A stretch of DNA of 64,000 nt, from positions 616,001 through 680,000 of the forward strand of contig CAUYUJ010017793.1 of NCBI GenBank assembly GCA_963575745.1, in the 5' to 3' direction. Below, in pieces: positions 1-11,808 of this stretch. Made by a program: the position numbers and the translations under genes. Each line of letters begins with the position of its first letter. The stretch's first letter is position 1. The notes under the pieces are model-generated. The model was not told the origin of the DNA. It was given only the letters and a program-made list of their open reading frames with translations, and made no database searches. Source of the stretch: Prorocentrum cordatum (taxonomy: Eukaryota; Sar; Dinophyceae; Prorocentrales; Prorocentraceae).

Positions 1-660
1 ATCCGCTGTATCCGTCATCGTCGCGGCTCCTCCTCCCTCTTCCTTCCTCCTCATCATCGTCCGCTTCCGTCCTCAAGTGTGTTCATGCGTCCTCCTCCTC
101 CCCCTGTGACTCCTCCACCCCCTTTCCCTCCTCCTCACCCTCCTTCTCCTCCTATTTCTCCTACTGCTCCTCCCTCCTTCTCCCTCCTTTCCTCCCTCCA
201 CCTTCGGACATTGCACAAGCCGTGTTTACGGCAACACGTTGGGAACACCGACGCGATTATCCACCACCGTCCCCCCTGGCACGTTGAGGCGTGCTAGAAT
301 GCCACGTGCTGTCTGGCAAGGTTTCTGCCTTCTTCTAAGGGGCCCAGACAGCTAAGCACGCTTCCAACCTGAAGCCGGCGCCAGAACACAACCAATGGGC
401 CTCAAAACGGCCCAGGAGAATTCCCAGACGGCACGAAAGAAATCCAAGGAGATCCCCACTCGGCCCGATAGAGTTCTCGGACGGCCCACAAAGTCCGCCA
501 AAAAATGTGTGGTCTTACGTGCACACATGCAATCAAGGCCACCGGAACAGTCGAACGACCCTTGATCTGTTTACTTCAGACCTGCCATCTCTGCTGGGGT
601 CGGCGGCAGAGGCGACAGCCTTTAATAACTCTCGCTCGTGTTTTAACACGAGGCCTATGG
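1..660. other. No gene recognised; TC-rich start
   Basis: The first ~200 bases are rich in TCC/CTC on the plus strand and the rest is unique-looking sequence. The short open frames here are proline/serine-rich translations of the TC-rich tract, with no domain. I see no RNA gene or promoter. Confidence 0.5.
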
Positions 661-1150
661 GCATCAAAAAACCTCAAGAAGATGTCCAGGAGCCCCTTGA
701 AATCCAAAAAACGCCCCCAGGTAGCCCGAAGACGGCCCCAAGATGCCCCCAAAACGCCCCCGAGAGTGCCCCCGGACCGCCCCAAGACCCGCCCGAACTG
801 CTCAGAAATGGTATACCGAATTTTCGAATGAATTTAGCAGAACCTTCGCGATCAAGACATCCCCTAGACCCCCAACAGGCCCTCAAGAGCACCCCAGAAC
901 CCTTCAAGAGGGCTACGAGCATGGCCCGCAGGCTCCGAAGAGGCCCCTGCAACGCACTCCAGGAGTCTTCACGAGGCCCCCGACAGAGCTGGTTGGATAC
1001 GCGACGCGTCACAAACCTCAGCGCTGCGCGCAACTCCACCAAACTATCAGGGAGCGGCCAGTGTTGTGCCACCGGCGTCCTCGACAAGGTCTCCTCCTCT
1101 TCTCCTCCTCCACAACTCTTTCACCATCATCCTGAATCTCACCTGAACTG
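660..1150. repeat. Degenerate relative of the CCAAGAnGGCC repeat
   Basis: Words such as CGAAGACGGCCCCAAGATGC and CCCCAAAACGCCCCC recur about every 11 bases at 720-790 and resemble the large repeat family further right, though more diverged. Overlapping open frames on both strands are low-complexity translations and are not called as genes. From 1150 to 2055 I see no gene or repeat I can name. Confidence 0.4.
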
Positions 1151-2055
1151 AACTCAGCCACTGAACATCAGAATCTTCAAACGGAGTATGGTTTCGGCTG
1201 CGACTGGGAGACTTCCCGATCATTGCTTAACCAGCCCATTGCAGCGGCATGTCTAACGCCCACTTCGCACTTACCTGGTACATCCTGTGCGCACCTCTTC
1301 TGGTGCTCCTAACATCGATATGTGCAGCCAGGTCTTTCAGGCCCATGGCCTAAGACCGATATGTGCAGGTCCGCTCGCACGCGCGAAAGGAGCAAGGGCG
1401 GATTCAGACGCCGTGGCAGCACACACAGCACCTTGGTAGCAGTCCGGCAGTCGCGCGCCTCGATCATCGGACTTTGGCGCTTCCTATGCCGAGCTTGCTG
1501 CGACATTCCACGTTCACAGGCGATCAGCAACAGAGTCGTAAGTCAAACCACGGCCCATGCCAGAATGACGGCCAATCGAACTGATCGGCTGTTCTATGGT
1601 CTCCAGATCAAAACGCCCCCAGCTTCAACGAATACATCCTCCTACACCTCCTCATTCTCCTCCCTCACGCCCCTCGCTTGTCTCCTCCTTCTTTTCATCC
1701 ATCACCCTCCTCGAGGACGTCCACAAAGGGGGGCCTCCAAGAGGGGGGTCGCAAAATCAGGGACCAGGGGACTTGTTGAAAGGAGAAGAGGGGGCCATGA
1801 CATCCAGGGAGACATCATGGCCCCTAGCCCACCCCCTCCTAGCCATCAACCCCCTCTCGGTCACCCCAAATCCCCCCCATCTTCCCCCCACATCGCTCCT
1901 CCCCGGAACCGACACGCAGCGCTCCCTTCCGCCACGGAGCGCCCCCTCGCACCGCCACGCAGCGCTCCCTTCCGCCGCCATGACGCTTCGCGTTGGCATC
2001 CTCATCGTCCTTGTCACCACCCCCTCACACCGCCCACTGCACCCTATTCCTGCTC

Positions 2056-2275
2056 TCCCTCCTCCTCCTCCTCCTCCTCCTCCTCCTCCTCCTCCTCCTC
2101 CTCCTCCTCCTCCTCCTCCTTCCTCCTCCTCCTCCTCCTCCTCCTTCCTCGTCCTCCTCCTCCTCGTCCTCCTCCTCCTCTTCCTATCTCTCCTCCTCCT
2201 CTTCCTATCTCTCCTCCTCCTCCTCCTCCTCCTCCTCCTCCTCCTCCTCCTCCTCCTCCTCCTCCTCCTCCTCCT
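2056..2275. repeat. (TCC)n microsatellite
   Basis: An almost pure TCC/CTC run of about 220 bases with a few CCTCGT and CTATCT interruptions. One strand is entirely pyrimidine, so the tract could form triplex structures. It produces poly-S, poly-P and poly-L frames on one strand and poly-E, poly-R and poly-G on the other; none is a protein. Confidence 0.95.
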
Positions 2276-2282
2276 CATCATC

Positions 2283-2335
<53 letters not shown>

Positions 2336-2354
2336 GTCATCGTCATCGTCATCG

Positions 2355-2397
<43 letters not shown>

Positions 2398-2988
2398 CAT
2401 CATCATCATCATCATCAGCATCAGCAGCATCAGCATCATCATCATCATCGTCATCATCATCACCACCACCATCATCCTCATCATCATCATCATCATCAGC
2501 ATCAGCAGCATCACCATCAGCATCATCATCATCATCGTCATCATCATCATCATCAGCATCGTCATCAGCATCAATATCATAATCATAATCGTCATCATAA
2601 TCATCATAATCATCATCATCATCACCATCAAAATCATCAACATCATCAAAATCGTCATCATCATCATAATCAGCATCGCCATCATCATCATAATCTTCAT
2701 CATCAACATCATCATGATCATCGTCATCATCATAAGTATCAGCATCAGCATCATCATCATCATCGTCAGCATCAGTATCATCAGCATCAACATCATCGTC
2801 ATCATCACCGTCAGCAGCATCCGCATCATCATGACCAGCATCAGCATCATCAGAATCACCACCACCACCACCACCACCACCCCTACCGTCATCATCATCA
2901 TCATCATCAGCACCATCATGATCATCATCACCCACCATCAGCATCATCATCAGCAGCATCAGCATCATCATCAGCATCATCAGTATAC

Positions 2989-3041
<53 letters not shown>

Positions 3042-3077
3042 GTCATCATCGTAATCATCATCATCATGATCATCATG

Positions 3078-3109
<32 letters not shown>

Positions 3110-3507
3110 CATCAGCATCGTAATCATCACCCTCATCATCAGAATCAGCATCATCGTCATCAGCATCATCAGCATCATCATCGTAATCAGCATCATCCTC
3201 ATCATCATCACACCATTATCATCAGCAGCAGCATCAGCATCGGCATCATAAGCAACATCATCATCATCAGCACCACCACCATCATCATCACCACCACCAT
3301 CACCACCACCACCACCAGCACCATCAGCATCAACAACAACAGCAACAGCAACAGCAAGAGCAAGAGCAACAGCAGCAGCAGAAGCATCATCAGCATCATC
3401 ATAATCATCATCATCAGGATCAATATCATCATCATCATCATCATCGTCGTCATCATCATCCTCATCATCCTCATCATCACCACCACCAGCATCATCATCA
3501 TAATCAG

Positions 3508-3540
<33 letters not shown>

Positions 3541-3624
3541 CATCATCACCACCAGCACCACCATCATCATCAGCAGCATCATCATCAGCATCAGCATCAG
3601 CATCAGCATCAGCATCAGCATCAC
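2274..3624. repeat. 1.35-kb (ATC)n compound trinucleotide microsatellite
   Basis: It directly continues the TCC run and consists of ATC/TCA triplets with imperfect stretches of CAGCAT, CACCAC (2857-2880, 3270-3315), CAACAG (3330-3355), GAGCAA (3356-3370) and a closing (CAGCAT)n at 3585-3622. The triplet phase is kept over nearly the whole tract, so all six frames stay open and give poly-H, poly-I, poly-S, poly-D and poly-M. I read no gene here; the 780-codon plus-strand frame across it is a by-product. Confidence 0.95.
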
Positions 3625-3845
3625 TATAATCCGACAGCCCCCTTGTGAGGCCACCAGGCTGTAGGCCGCTGCTCCCTGCACCAATTGCAGTTTCAAATCT
3701 CCAATGCTACAGTCCCGCGTTCTCCTTCCTACTATGAATTGTTGAAAGGTGCGCGAGGGGGGAGACCCCAAACCAGCCGGTTACCACGCCCGGATCGCGT
3801 TCCCTGAATTCCCAGGACGGCGTGGGACACGTAGAAATACATACG

Positions 3846-4022
3846 ATTCGCGCCATAATCCCTCGTAAATCACATAATGTTCGCGTCCCCGGGGTCGCAA
3901 ACCCTCGTGAAGTACACAACTGCTGGGTCCCCGAGGCAACAAACCCTCATAAATTACTCAATGTTCGCGTCCGCGAAGCCATAAACCCTCGCGGATTCCA
4001 CCATATTCGCATTGCCGAGGCC
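3846..4022. repeat. ~42-bp imperfect tandem repeat
   Basis: About four and a half units built around GCGTCCCCGGGGTCGCAAAC followed by CCTCGTGAA, with unit lengths of about 33 to 43 bases. It lies between the microsatellite and the first CCAAGAnGGCC array. Confidence 0.6.
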
Positions 4023-6555
4023 AAGAGTGCTCCAAGGCGCACGAAGATAGCTCAAGACGGCCCAAGAGGACCCGAAGAGACCCCAAGCGCGCTCCAAGAG
4101 GCCTCCCGAGAGAGCCCCAAGAGGCCAAAATTTCAGATTTTACAAAAAAAAGGTTATTGAAGGATTTTGGCATTCTCGCATGTTCGGCTTTCCGACGCTC
4201 CAAGACGGCTCAAGAAGCTCACAAGACCGCCCCAAGACAGCCCAAGACGCCCCCAAGAGGGCCCTACAACGGCCCAAGAGGGCTTCAAGATGGCCCAAGA
4301 AGCGCTCAAAACGGTCCGCCCCAACACGGCCCCAAGAGGGGCCCAAGCAGGAGACGACTAACCGAACATTCGATATTTGTGCCCCGAGAAGCCCCCAGGA
4401 GGCCCCAAGAGGCCCCAAGACGCGCCCAAGAGACCTCCAAGAGGCTCAAAGATACCCCACGAGGCCCCAAGAGGTCCCCAAGAGTCGCCCAAAGCCCAAA
4501 CCGCTTCCAAGTCCCCGAGAGGCTCCCCACGACACCCAAACACAAAAACAAAAGGCCTCGGTGGCGGGATGGGCCGAAGGCCACTAGGATCCGCCGCCCC
4601 CTGTCGATTCATCGCAGGGGTGCCTGGCCCGGCGTACCGAACTATATGTGAATTGCTGTCGGTTCTTTTTTCCAAAAGAATCTAAGACGCCTACGGCAAG
4701 TCACCGCCACCCCCTGCCCCTTTGGAAGCGCCTCTGTGGCCGACAGCTGGGCCAGAGCTTGGCCAAGCTATCGGGCAAGTTGTTCCCCGAGTCGGTTTGG
4801 AAAGACTTCAGGGAACGCATGGGGGAGCAAGAAGAGGATGAGGGGGAGGATGAGGAACAAAGAGGAGGAGGAGGAGAAGGAGGAGGAGAAGGAGGAGGAG
4901 GCCTCTTGGGCGCCTCTTGGGGCACTCTTGGGGCCTCCTGGGAGCTTCCTGGGGGCCTCTCGGAGTGTTTTCGGGTGCCTTTGGGGGCTTCTTGGAGGCC
5001 TCTTTGGCAGTCTGAGGGCGTTCCTGGTTTGTCTGACGCCGTCGGAAGCCGTCTTGGGGGCCTGTCTGGGTCGTCTTGGTGCCCCCTTGGGGCATATCAG
5101 GGGTTCTTAGAGGCCATCTTGGGCGTTTTGGGGGCCTCTTGGGCCGGTTTGGGGCCCTCTTGGGGCCGTCTTGGGAGCCTTTTGGGCCGTCATGGGGCCA
5201 TCTTGGAGGCCTCTTGGCCGATCTTGGGGGCCTCTTGCGCCGTCTTGAGCCGTCGGAAAGCCGAAAAGGTGCAAATACCAACATCCTTACTAAGGACAAT
5301 CAATAATTTCGGCCTCTTCGTGCCCTCCTGCAAGACCTCCCATCTTGGGGCCATCTTAGCCGTCTTGGAGGCCATTTTGGCCGTCTTGGAGGCCTCTTGG
5401 GCCCTCTAGGGGCCGTCTTGGGGGCCTCGGGGGCCGTCATGGAGCCATCTTGGAGGCCTCGTGGGCGATCTTGGGGGCCTCCTGGGCCGTTTTGGACCGT
5501 CGGAAAGACGAAAAGATGCAAATACCAAAATCCTTCAAACACCTAAGGGAAAACACGGATATTGGCCTCTCTGGGCCCTCCTGGAGGACCTCTTGGAGGC
5601 CTCTTGGGCCGTCTTGGAGGCCTCTTGGGGGCCTCTTGGGCCGTCGCGGGCCATCTGGAGGCCATCTCAGGCCGTCTTGGGTGCATCTTGGGCCGTCTTG
5701 GAGGCATCTTGGGGCCATCTTTGCCGTCTTGGAGGTCATCTTGGGCGTCTTGGAGGCCTCTCGGGCGGTCTTGGAGCCCTCCTGGGAGCATCTTGGGGGC
5801 GTCTTGGGGCGTCATGGGGCCATCTTGGAGGCCTTGTGGGCGATCTTGAGGCGATCTTGGGGGCCTCCTGGGCCGTCTTGGACCGTCGGAAAGCCGAAAA
5901 GGCGCAAAGACCAAAATCCCTCAACCCCGAAGGAAAAAGACTGATTTTGGCATTTTCGGGCCTTCCAGGAGGACCTCTTGGAGGCCTCTTGGGCCGTCTT
6001 GGAGGCCTCTTGGGGGCCTCTTGGAGGCCTCTTGGGCCATCCAGAGGCCATCTCGGGCCGTCTTGGGTGCATTTTGGGCCGTCTTGGAAGCACCTTGGGC
6101 CCATTTCATCTTGGAGGCCATCTTGGGCGTCTCGGAGGCCATCTTGGGCCATTGTGGAGCCGTGTGGACCAGGAAAAACCCTTTGGAGCTGAGTCCGCGC
6201 AAATTTTCGGCATCCTTCCGGGTGGCCGCCGGGACGGGCTGAAGCCCCAGGGGGGGTTCTTTTGGAAAAAAGAACCAAAACAAATTCACATACAGTTCGG
6301 CACGCCAGGCACCCCTGCGATGAATCGACAGGGGCGGCGGACTCCCCCTGGGGTTTCGGCCCGTCCCGCCGGCCACCGGAAGGATGCCGAAAATTTGCCC
6401 GGACCCGGGTCCAAAGGGTTATTCCTGGTCCTGACGGCTCCACAACGGCCCAAGATGGCCTCCGAAACGCCCAAGATGGCCTCCAAGACGGCAAAGATGG
6501 GCCCAAGACGCCTCCAAGACGGCCCAAGATGCACCCAAGACGGCCTGAAATAGTT
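4023..6555. repeat. CCAAGAnGGCC composite repeat, cluster 1
   Basis: Phased words CCAAGACGGCC, CAAGAGGCCT and CCAAGATGGCC recur every 10-11 bases. The ~60-bp core occurs at 4125-4200 in plus orientation and near 5260, 5500 and 5885 in minus orientation. Orientation flips near 4675, where two half hairpin modules are joined. Long frames on both strands translate to GLQDGPR-like or LGASWAVLEAS-like low complexity and are not genes. Confidence 0.85.
4678..6555. repeat. Left arm and centre of a ~1.6-kb-arm palindrome
   Basis: The reverse complement of 4678-6257 matches 6345-6555 and then continues, past the LTR element, through 24913-26288. Arm lengths agree (about 1,580 versus 211+1,376). The centre is about 6258-6344. 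Matching landmarks include the stretch from GGAAGCGCCT to CGCATGGGGG at 4729-4823, whose inverted copy is at 26148-26243. The LTR element therefore sits inside the right arm. Confidence 0.8.
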
Positions 6556-6808
6556 TGAAGGGGGTTGCGAGGCCCAGCCAACAGCTTCGCTTTAGGCGAA
6601 GCCAAGCTCCAGCTCTGTTGTACTGTAGTAGCGATAGTTCCAGTAGGAGAGGATGTGCCATCTTAAGCAATAGGAAGATCCATTTGATCTCGATAGCGAT
6701 TGTGCGCCTCGCAATGAGGCACAGTCATATTTGGGCGGCTGGCCGCTTGAGCCGACGCGGCCGCGGGCGCACGCTCACTTCCACTCCTTACGTCCCTCAG
6801 CTCGCTTG
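6556..6808 (-). repeat. 3' LTR of the copia-like element
   Basis: It aligns from TGAAGGGGG to TCAGCTCGCTT with 24656-24912 at about 85% identity by eye. It contains a perfect hairpin CTTCGC..GCGAAG around 6586-6600 (one pair weaker than in the other LTR), a second stem near 6702-6722 (GCCTCGC..GAGGC) and the GC palindrome region around 6741-6765. Compared with the right LTR it has many C-to-T and G-to-A differences. The exact inner edge is uncertain. Confidence 0.8.
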
Positions 6809-6970
6809 GGAGTCGGGGGAGGGGAGGGAGACGAAGCGTGAGCCCGTCGCCCCATATACAGCAGGCACAGCAGCGAATGTACACAAGGACAGACGAGGAA
6901 GCGGGCCAAAAGGAAGGTGGACCCACTCGCAAGTTGCCTCGTTTGTACAGTTCTGTATTTGACGCACTCA

Positions 6971-7357
6971 TCAGGCGGCGTCAGAACTTGATGTCTGGCC
7001 GGCCCGATATGGAGCATGTACCTTCAGGTCATGCTTGAAGGACTGTATACCTCCCATGACTTGTAGGAGCATTTCTCTGTCGATGCTCCCCTTGGCGTGA
7101 CCATCCGCAGTCATATCGCGGGGGTCGCACCACGAGATGCTGTGAACGATTCCACGCTCCATCATCTGTCGTATCCAATTGATGTGTCCTAAAAGGGTAC
7201 ACTCAGTCGGCTTCCTCAAGTCATCGCTTGACAGGGACTTTAAAGCAGACTCAGCATCTATGGCCAAGGTGACCTTGATGCTCAGGCCACCCAACTCAAG
7301 TATATCCTTCGACGGAGTGGGCGTGAGCGGCCCTGCGCGGAGCTGGTGCAGAGTCAC
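6971..7357 (-). pseudogene. RNase H of the copia element (C-terminal part)
   Basis: A 128-codon frame contains AIDAESALKSL, then HINWIRQMMERGIVHSISWC and DPRDMTADGHAKG. This is the end of the copia RNase H domain, which removes the RNA strand during reverse transcription: the D-x-x-S/A-x-x strand, the I-R-x-x-x-x-x-G helix and the final M-x-A-D catalytic Asp. The first catalytic Asp should lie in 7360-7560, but the frame is broken there. It is the last coding domain before the 3' LTR, as expected. The 160 bases between it and the LTR hold no gene. Confidence 0.75.
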
Positions 7358-7732
7358 AATCGTGGGATGACAATCCCCCGAATTATGGGCTGCTGCTAGT
7401 GTCTCTGCTGAGTAGCACGAGCGGACCTGCAGGCGTTGAGACGCGCAGTACGCATCAATCGAGTGAACGACAGGCTTACCGGATGACGTGTTTCCACGTC
7501 GTAGCAGGCTTGCCCCGCGAATACCATGTCCTTCGACGTCGTCATCGGCGTCTCAACTCAGGCGTCGGTATCCTGAGTCGCTGCGCAGGTCGACCTCGCC
7601 CGTGGGATTCATCGCCTGGTAGACGATCTTCTTTGGGCAGGCCTGTAGCTTCCTGGTGATCGCGCTCAATCGTCGCACTTGGACGTCGGTCGGTTCTTGG
7701 ACACGCTGTAGAGAAACAACATACACCATCAA

Positions 7733-8594
7733 CTACACCTGGGTGATTAATCCATACAATAGCACACCCCTGAGGCTGACGAACATGTCTGCAACCATCT
7801 CGCTTGCCTGAGCGTCAGCGTCGGTGCCGGTCAGTTCAAGGCGTTGTATAGGACGGAGCTGTTTGATGTATTCATCTTGGCCCAAAGTGACATTGCCGCC
7901 CTCATCTTTGGTGTGTATCACAGCACAGTTGGTGCATGTGTGCTGGTTGAGTTTACACTTACCAATAGTATCTTCTACGCACTTGACACACTTGTCAATG
8001 GTGGCCTCAGGACCGGCCACATTGATGTCATCAACATGCTCGGCCGTGAGCAAGTTGTTGCTCGTCTCGAACTCCTCGTCGTAGGACGCGGGTCGGAGAC
8101 CGAAACCTCTGGCGGCCCTTCTGAGATGTAGTGAGAAAGCCCGCGGTGCGTCTTTGGTGCCTGTGCCTGGTTTCCAGCACTGTAGACAGTGCTTTGACTC
8201 ATCGTAGTGCTCGAATCCTTGGAGAGTTCGGAGCACGGTGGCCGATCCAGGCGGCAGTAGAACACGCCACACGTTCAATTTCACCAGTAGCCACAGCAAG
8301 TTCCTGATAGGTCAGTCCCTTCAGGAAGGCCATGTTGATGTCGAGGGAAGCAATGATGCATCGCTTCTTGCGCGCTGCCGTGCTAGCGAATAGCCTCTGG
8401 CTCGGCCGTTGCGCCGTTCCCGAAAATGTTTCTACGTCGCGGGCTTCAAGGTCCACGAAAACTCGGAGAACCAAGCGTAGTCTGATGGTACGTTCCATAT
8501 CGCCCTTCTCGTTCTTCACGAACTTCGTGTTGCACACGTATATCGAAGTCATGATGTTCGACGCTTTAGCTACGTCTTGCATCTTAAAGCACAT
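7733..8594 (-). pseudogene. Copia-type reverse transcriptase
   Basis: The upstream frame (8199-8594) carries IRLRLVLRVFVDLEARD and CIIASLDINMAFLKG, the fingers and first catalytic Asp of Ty1/copia reverse transcriptases. The downstream frame (7733-8299) carries GTKDAPRAFS and HVDDI at 8027-8038, the second catalytic motif (Y/H-V-D-D) with both Asp residues kept. The domain copies element RNA into DNA. A frameshift near 8280 separates the halves. The region 8600-9084 upstream holds linker sequence without a domain I recognise. Confidence 0.8.
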
Positions 8595-9084
8595 GTTGTC
8601 AGTGCAGTGCAGAGGGCATTCGACACTTTATTGGGATTCGCCTGGACGTCAGCTTTCGCGAGGTGGTCGTCTTCCTTGGCGACCAAAGCTCAATTTGCAG
8701 CGGCGGCAACGCATACTCGCATTGTGGTCACCTGGTCGGCATCTAGTATCATATGTTGTTGTTCGGACAGGACTACCTTTGACATCCATATGTGTGGGTA
8801 TGGCGAACAGGTTACTTCAGGCATTGAATAATTCTCGAAAGTGTTGATCCAGCTATATCGTGTAGATTCAGAGCAGTACCTTCTGCTGCCTAATAATGGA
8901 ATCCTGGATTCACGTCGCTGTCGCAGTGGACCGATGTGCAGCTGTCGGCATAAGTAACCGAAGGCAGCTTATGAATACTCTTGGCTAGCCTGACTGAAAC
9001 TACAATCTCAATACGGAAGATGTTTCTGATGAGGTACTGCGACGCGAACTGTACCTTGGAAGATAGACGGCTTGCAGTCGCCAT

Positions 9085-10766
9085 CTAAAGCGCCCCTTTC
9101 TGGGTCGGCACATAGCCAAAGGTCAGCGCAGGTCCCCCCGCCGATAGGCTGGCTACGAATGTCAACACTGTGCGTAGCGCAGTGTTGTCGGAGCCAATCT
9201 CTCGGGCGATCAGTGCTTCAATGTGGAATGAATGTCTTGCATCGCCGCATTGTACTTGAACATCTCGCTTGCCCACGCGGATGATGACCTGACCCCTTTT
9301 CGGGGTCATTCCTTACCTCTGGGAACGGGCCATTCCAGCCTCCCCAGTCATCCTTCGTGGTCGTGGGGCGATGCTAATCGACCAAATCTCCTTCATCATA
9401 ATTGTGCTGACCAAGAATCACCGTCGTGGTGCGTAAGGCACGATTGGTCTTAGCTACTGCTGTGGCCTGTGTGATCGCTTCAACGCATACCCTGCGCATC
9501 GTCTGCTCACGAGAATGGTCCGACGTTTCCGTCGGCTGCTCGTGGTCCAGGACGGGTAGGTCAGGGAGCATTGCTGGTTGCCGCCCAAACAGAGCGTTAT
9601 ATGGTGACACCTCGTTATAAGAGGTGAACGCGCTGGCGGCAAACGAGGCCTCGCGCAGTAGTCGGGTGAACACAAGAGGTATCTCCAGCCCGTTGAGTTC
9701 CGCTTCCACGACATGAAGTAGATGGCGTAGGATGCCATTTCTGGCCTCGATCGTTGTAGCGTGCTGTCGACGCGCACGTTTCCTAAGTTCAATGCCTTTT
9801 GCCTTGAAGACAGCTTTCGCAGTGTCGTTGTTAAAGGGCACCCTCTCCGTCAGAGTAGAGTACCTTTGCAGGTCAAAACTGCATCCAGCACTGATGGTAT
9901 GCATCCGGGATACTTGTCATAGTCTTGCCTGGTATCTCAATTCCAGTGGCATATCGTGCGCAGCGATCGATGATATGGAAGATAGTGTGTTCTTGTTTGT
10001 AGAACATCAGATCACATTCCACTTCCTCATTACATGTGCCAGGTAGTGCAGTAGAGGGCATAACAGTATGCCCAGGCTTGTCCCAAGCTCTGCACTCTCG
10101 ACATGTGTCGCAGACACCTTTCATCACGTTGGGTCCGACACTGTCCAGACCAATCTTGCTTAAGATGAGCCTCATCTTGGGCTCTTTCGCATGGAACCAG
10201 CGCAAGCGTGGCTTCCGCAATCCGCGTGTTACCACGCTGGGGTCAAGGTTTCGAAATTCTTGTAGACTGAATCGCACATCGAACCGTGACCAGTCTGGTA
10301 GTCGTGATCGCGCAGCAGGGTTACCCGCCGGTGGTGGAGGAGGTGCTTCTACACCTTGTTGTCGACCACGTCTGACTCTAACCTGCGGCGGTCGGGGGTG
10401 GTCATCCGAACTACCTGCAGCAGGTCCAGAAGCATGTCTTCCAACAAATATGTCGTGACTGCTTGCACCCGCTGTAAGTCCAGCTCTGGAGCTGGGTCTC
10501 GGTGCTCTTAGCCGCGCGAGTGGTGATGCGGCTGGCGCCTCAGGTGGTGGCGCTGCTAGCTCAGCAGGCGCTGGCGGTGCAGGTCCTGCTGCCGGTCCAG
10601 CGGGAACCGGTGGTATCTGTCCATGATTGTCGGGCAGCCTCCAAGGCTCGGCAAACGTGCATTCGCCAGGTGTCAAGACGTGTCCTGGCTTGTTTTTTTT
10701 CCCATGGTTATTCTTACAGCTCGTCGTCCTTATCGCACCACCTGCAATGTCTCGGATCTCCATCAT
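9085..10766 (-). pseudogene. Integrase of the copia element
   Basis: The product is spread over frames 9873-10766 (297 codons), 9374-9904 (176) and 9085-9309 (74). In order: an Ala/Pro-rich linker; the zinc-binding part with C-D-T-C-R-E-C (near 10095-10115); the core strands EVECDLMFYKQEHTIFHIID, whose two Asp residues fit the first and second catalytic positions of a D,D-35-E integrase; then IEARNGILRHLLH in the second frame, whose Glu fits the third; then the C-terminal domain with GQVIIRVGKRDVQV. It inserts element cDNA into the genome. Two frameshifts break it. No hairpin word lies in the core. Confidence 0.78.
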
Positions 10767-11628
10767 GATACGGAGAATTCACGTTAACGTTGCCCGCGCA
10801 TGCGGGCCACCCGAGCCCTCCCGAAGGTGGTCTCGCAATCGAGCCATCAGGCTGCCGAGGGGGACTCGGGTCGCCCAAGTCGCACCCCATGACGTTGGTG
10901 ACCAGCACGGTGGACGAATAAGGGTGACCATGGAAAAGGTCACGAGTTACCTGGAAGAGATCGTGCGCGATCTGAACTGCCTCGACAAAAAGCGACTGCA
11001 TCTTTGGAGTATATTGTGCAGCTATGGACAGTTCCTCGTTACATACCGACGCGTGTTGTTGATGGCCAGTACATCGCTTTCGTTCAAAAAAGGTGGGTAA
11101 AAGACGATGGTTGGCCATAATCTCAGTCGGCTTTCGTATCGGTACCCCATGGGAGTCACGCGAGCCAGTCGTGCATTGTTCCATGTTCACCTTGCAAGCG
11201 CCCTTGTTTTTGGCCAACGTAGTCCATGGTAGTATCTGATCAACAACCCAAGTCCCCACTGGTTGTTCCCGTAAGTAGAATCGTCGAAGATCGTTCTGAC
11301 GTACAGCCACCTGGCCACAGAACTTGATGCGTGGCAAACTTTCTTTATGATGTTCATGCCAAGTATCATAGTTAACCTGCGCATTGAAATAGGAAGGCAA
11401 CCCAGTTTTTCTTCTGCAGTTGGGTTGTAGCATGACAACTTTGACAAAACAAACCTCTAAATAGTGCATCACTGCGTCTTGAACATCCTTGTTGCCAAGG
11501 TCAACAAAGATACGTTTGTCGAGGTTTCCCCCTGAGGACAGACCGCGGCTGAATGCTAGCTGGGAGATGCCTCCACTTCCCCCACACTGTTCCAACATGT
11601 CTACCTCGTTGTGTCGCACATAGCACAA
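10714..11628 (-). pseudogene. Cytosine-C5-methyltransferase-like domain of the copia element
   Basis: A 304-codon open frame. Residues 9-24 (VDMLEQCGGSGGISQL) match motif I of C5 cytosine methyltransferases, the SAM-binding D-x-F-x-G-x-G-G loop. Residues 67-75 (LQPNCRRKT) sit where motif IV places its catalytic Pro-Cys; here an Asn separates Pro and Cys. Residues 120-123 (REQP) sit at motif VI (E-N-P/V) with Gln for Asn. QCTTG..D..G.PIRKPT follows in the motif VIII region. The family transfers methyl groups to cytosine C5 in DNA. The changes at motifs IV and VI suggest this copy was already inactive. The C-terminal third is unrelated and ends in a short Cys pair (CRWC). It lies between protease and integrase. 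Confidence 0.65.
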
Positions 11629-11808
11629 AGTGGGGATTATGGAGAGTATATCTGCATAGAACTCAGCAGGTTGCCCCGCAGGTACCGTGATGAAAATTCC
11701 TCTGCGTCGTCACTTTCCGTGTCGGAGTCACTGAGATGCGTCGGTGCGGTACGCACGACATCCGAGTCCTTTCCAAGTTATCTCCACAGTCGTCGTTGCC
11801 TTCTTCGA

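Noticed and set aside
1322-3664. 780-codon plus-strand frame
   Set aside because: More than half of it is translated microsatellite (poly-S, -I, -H); the rest has no domain and the opposite strand is equally open.
4648-6605. Long W/L/G-rich (LGASWAVLEAS) and Q/D/P-rich (GLQDGPRGLQ) frames in all CCAAGAnGGCC clusters
   Set aside because: They arise in several frames of both strands from an ~11-bp repeat; no conserved start, no domain, and the same peptides appear wherever the repeat does.
6811-6840. Polypurine tract next to the left LTR
   Set aside because: The purine-rich strand is the plus strand, but the element is coded on the minus strand, so it cannot be the second-strand primer.
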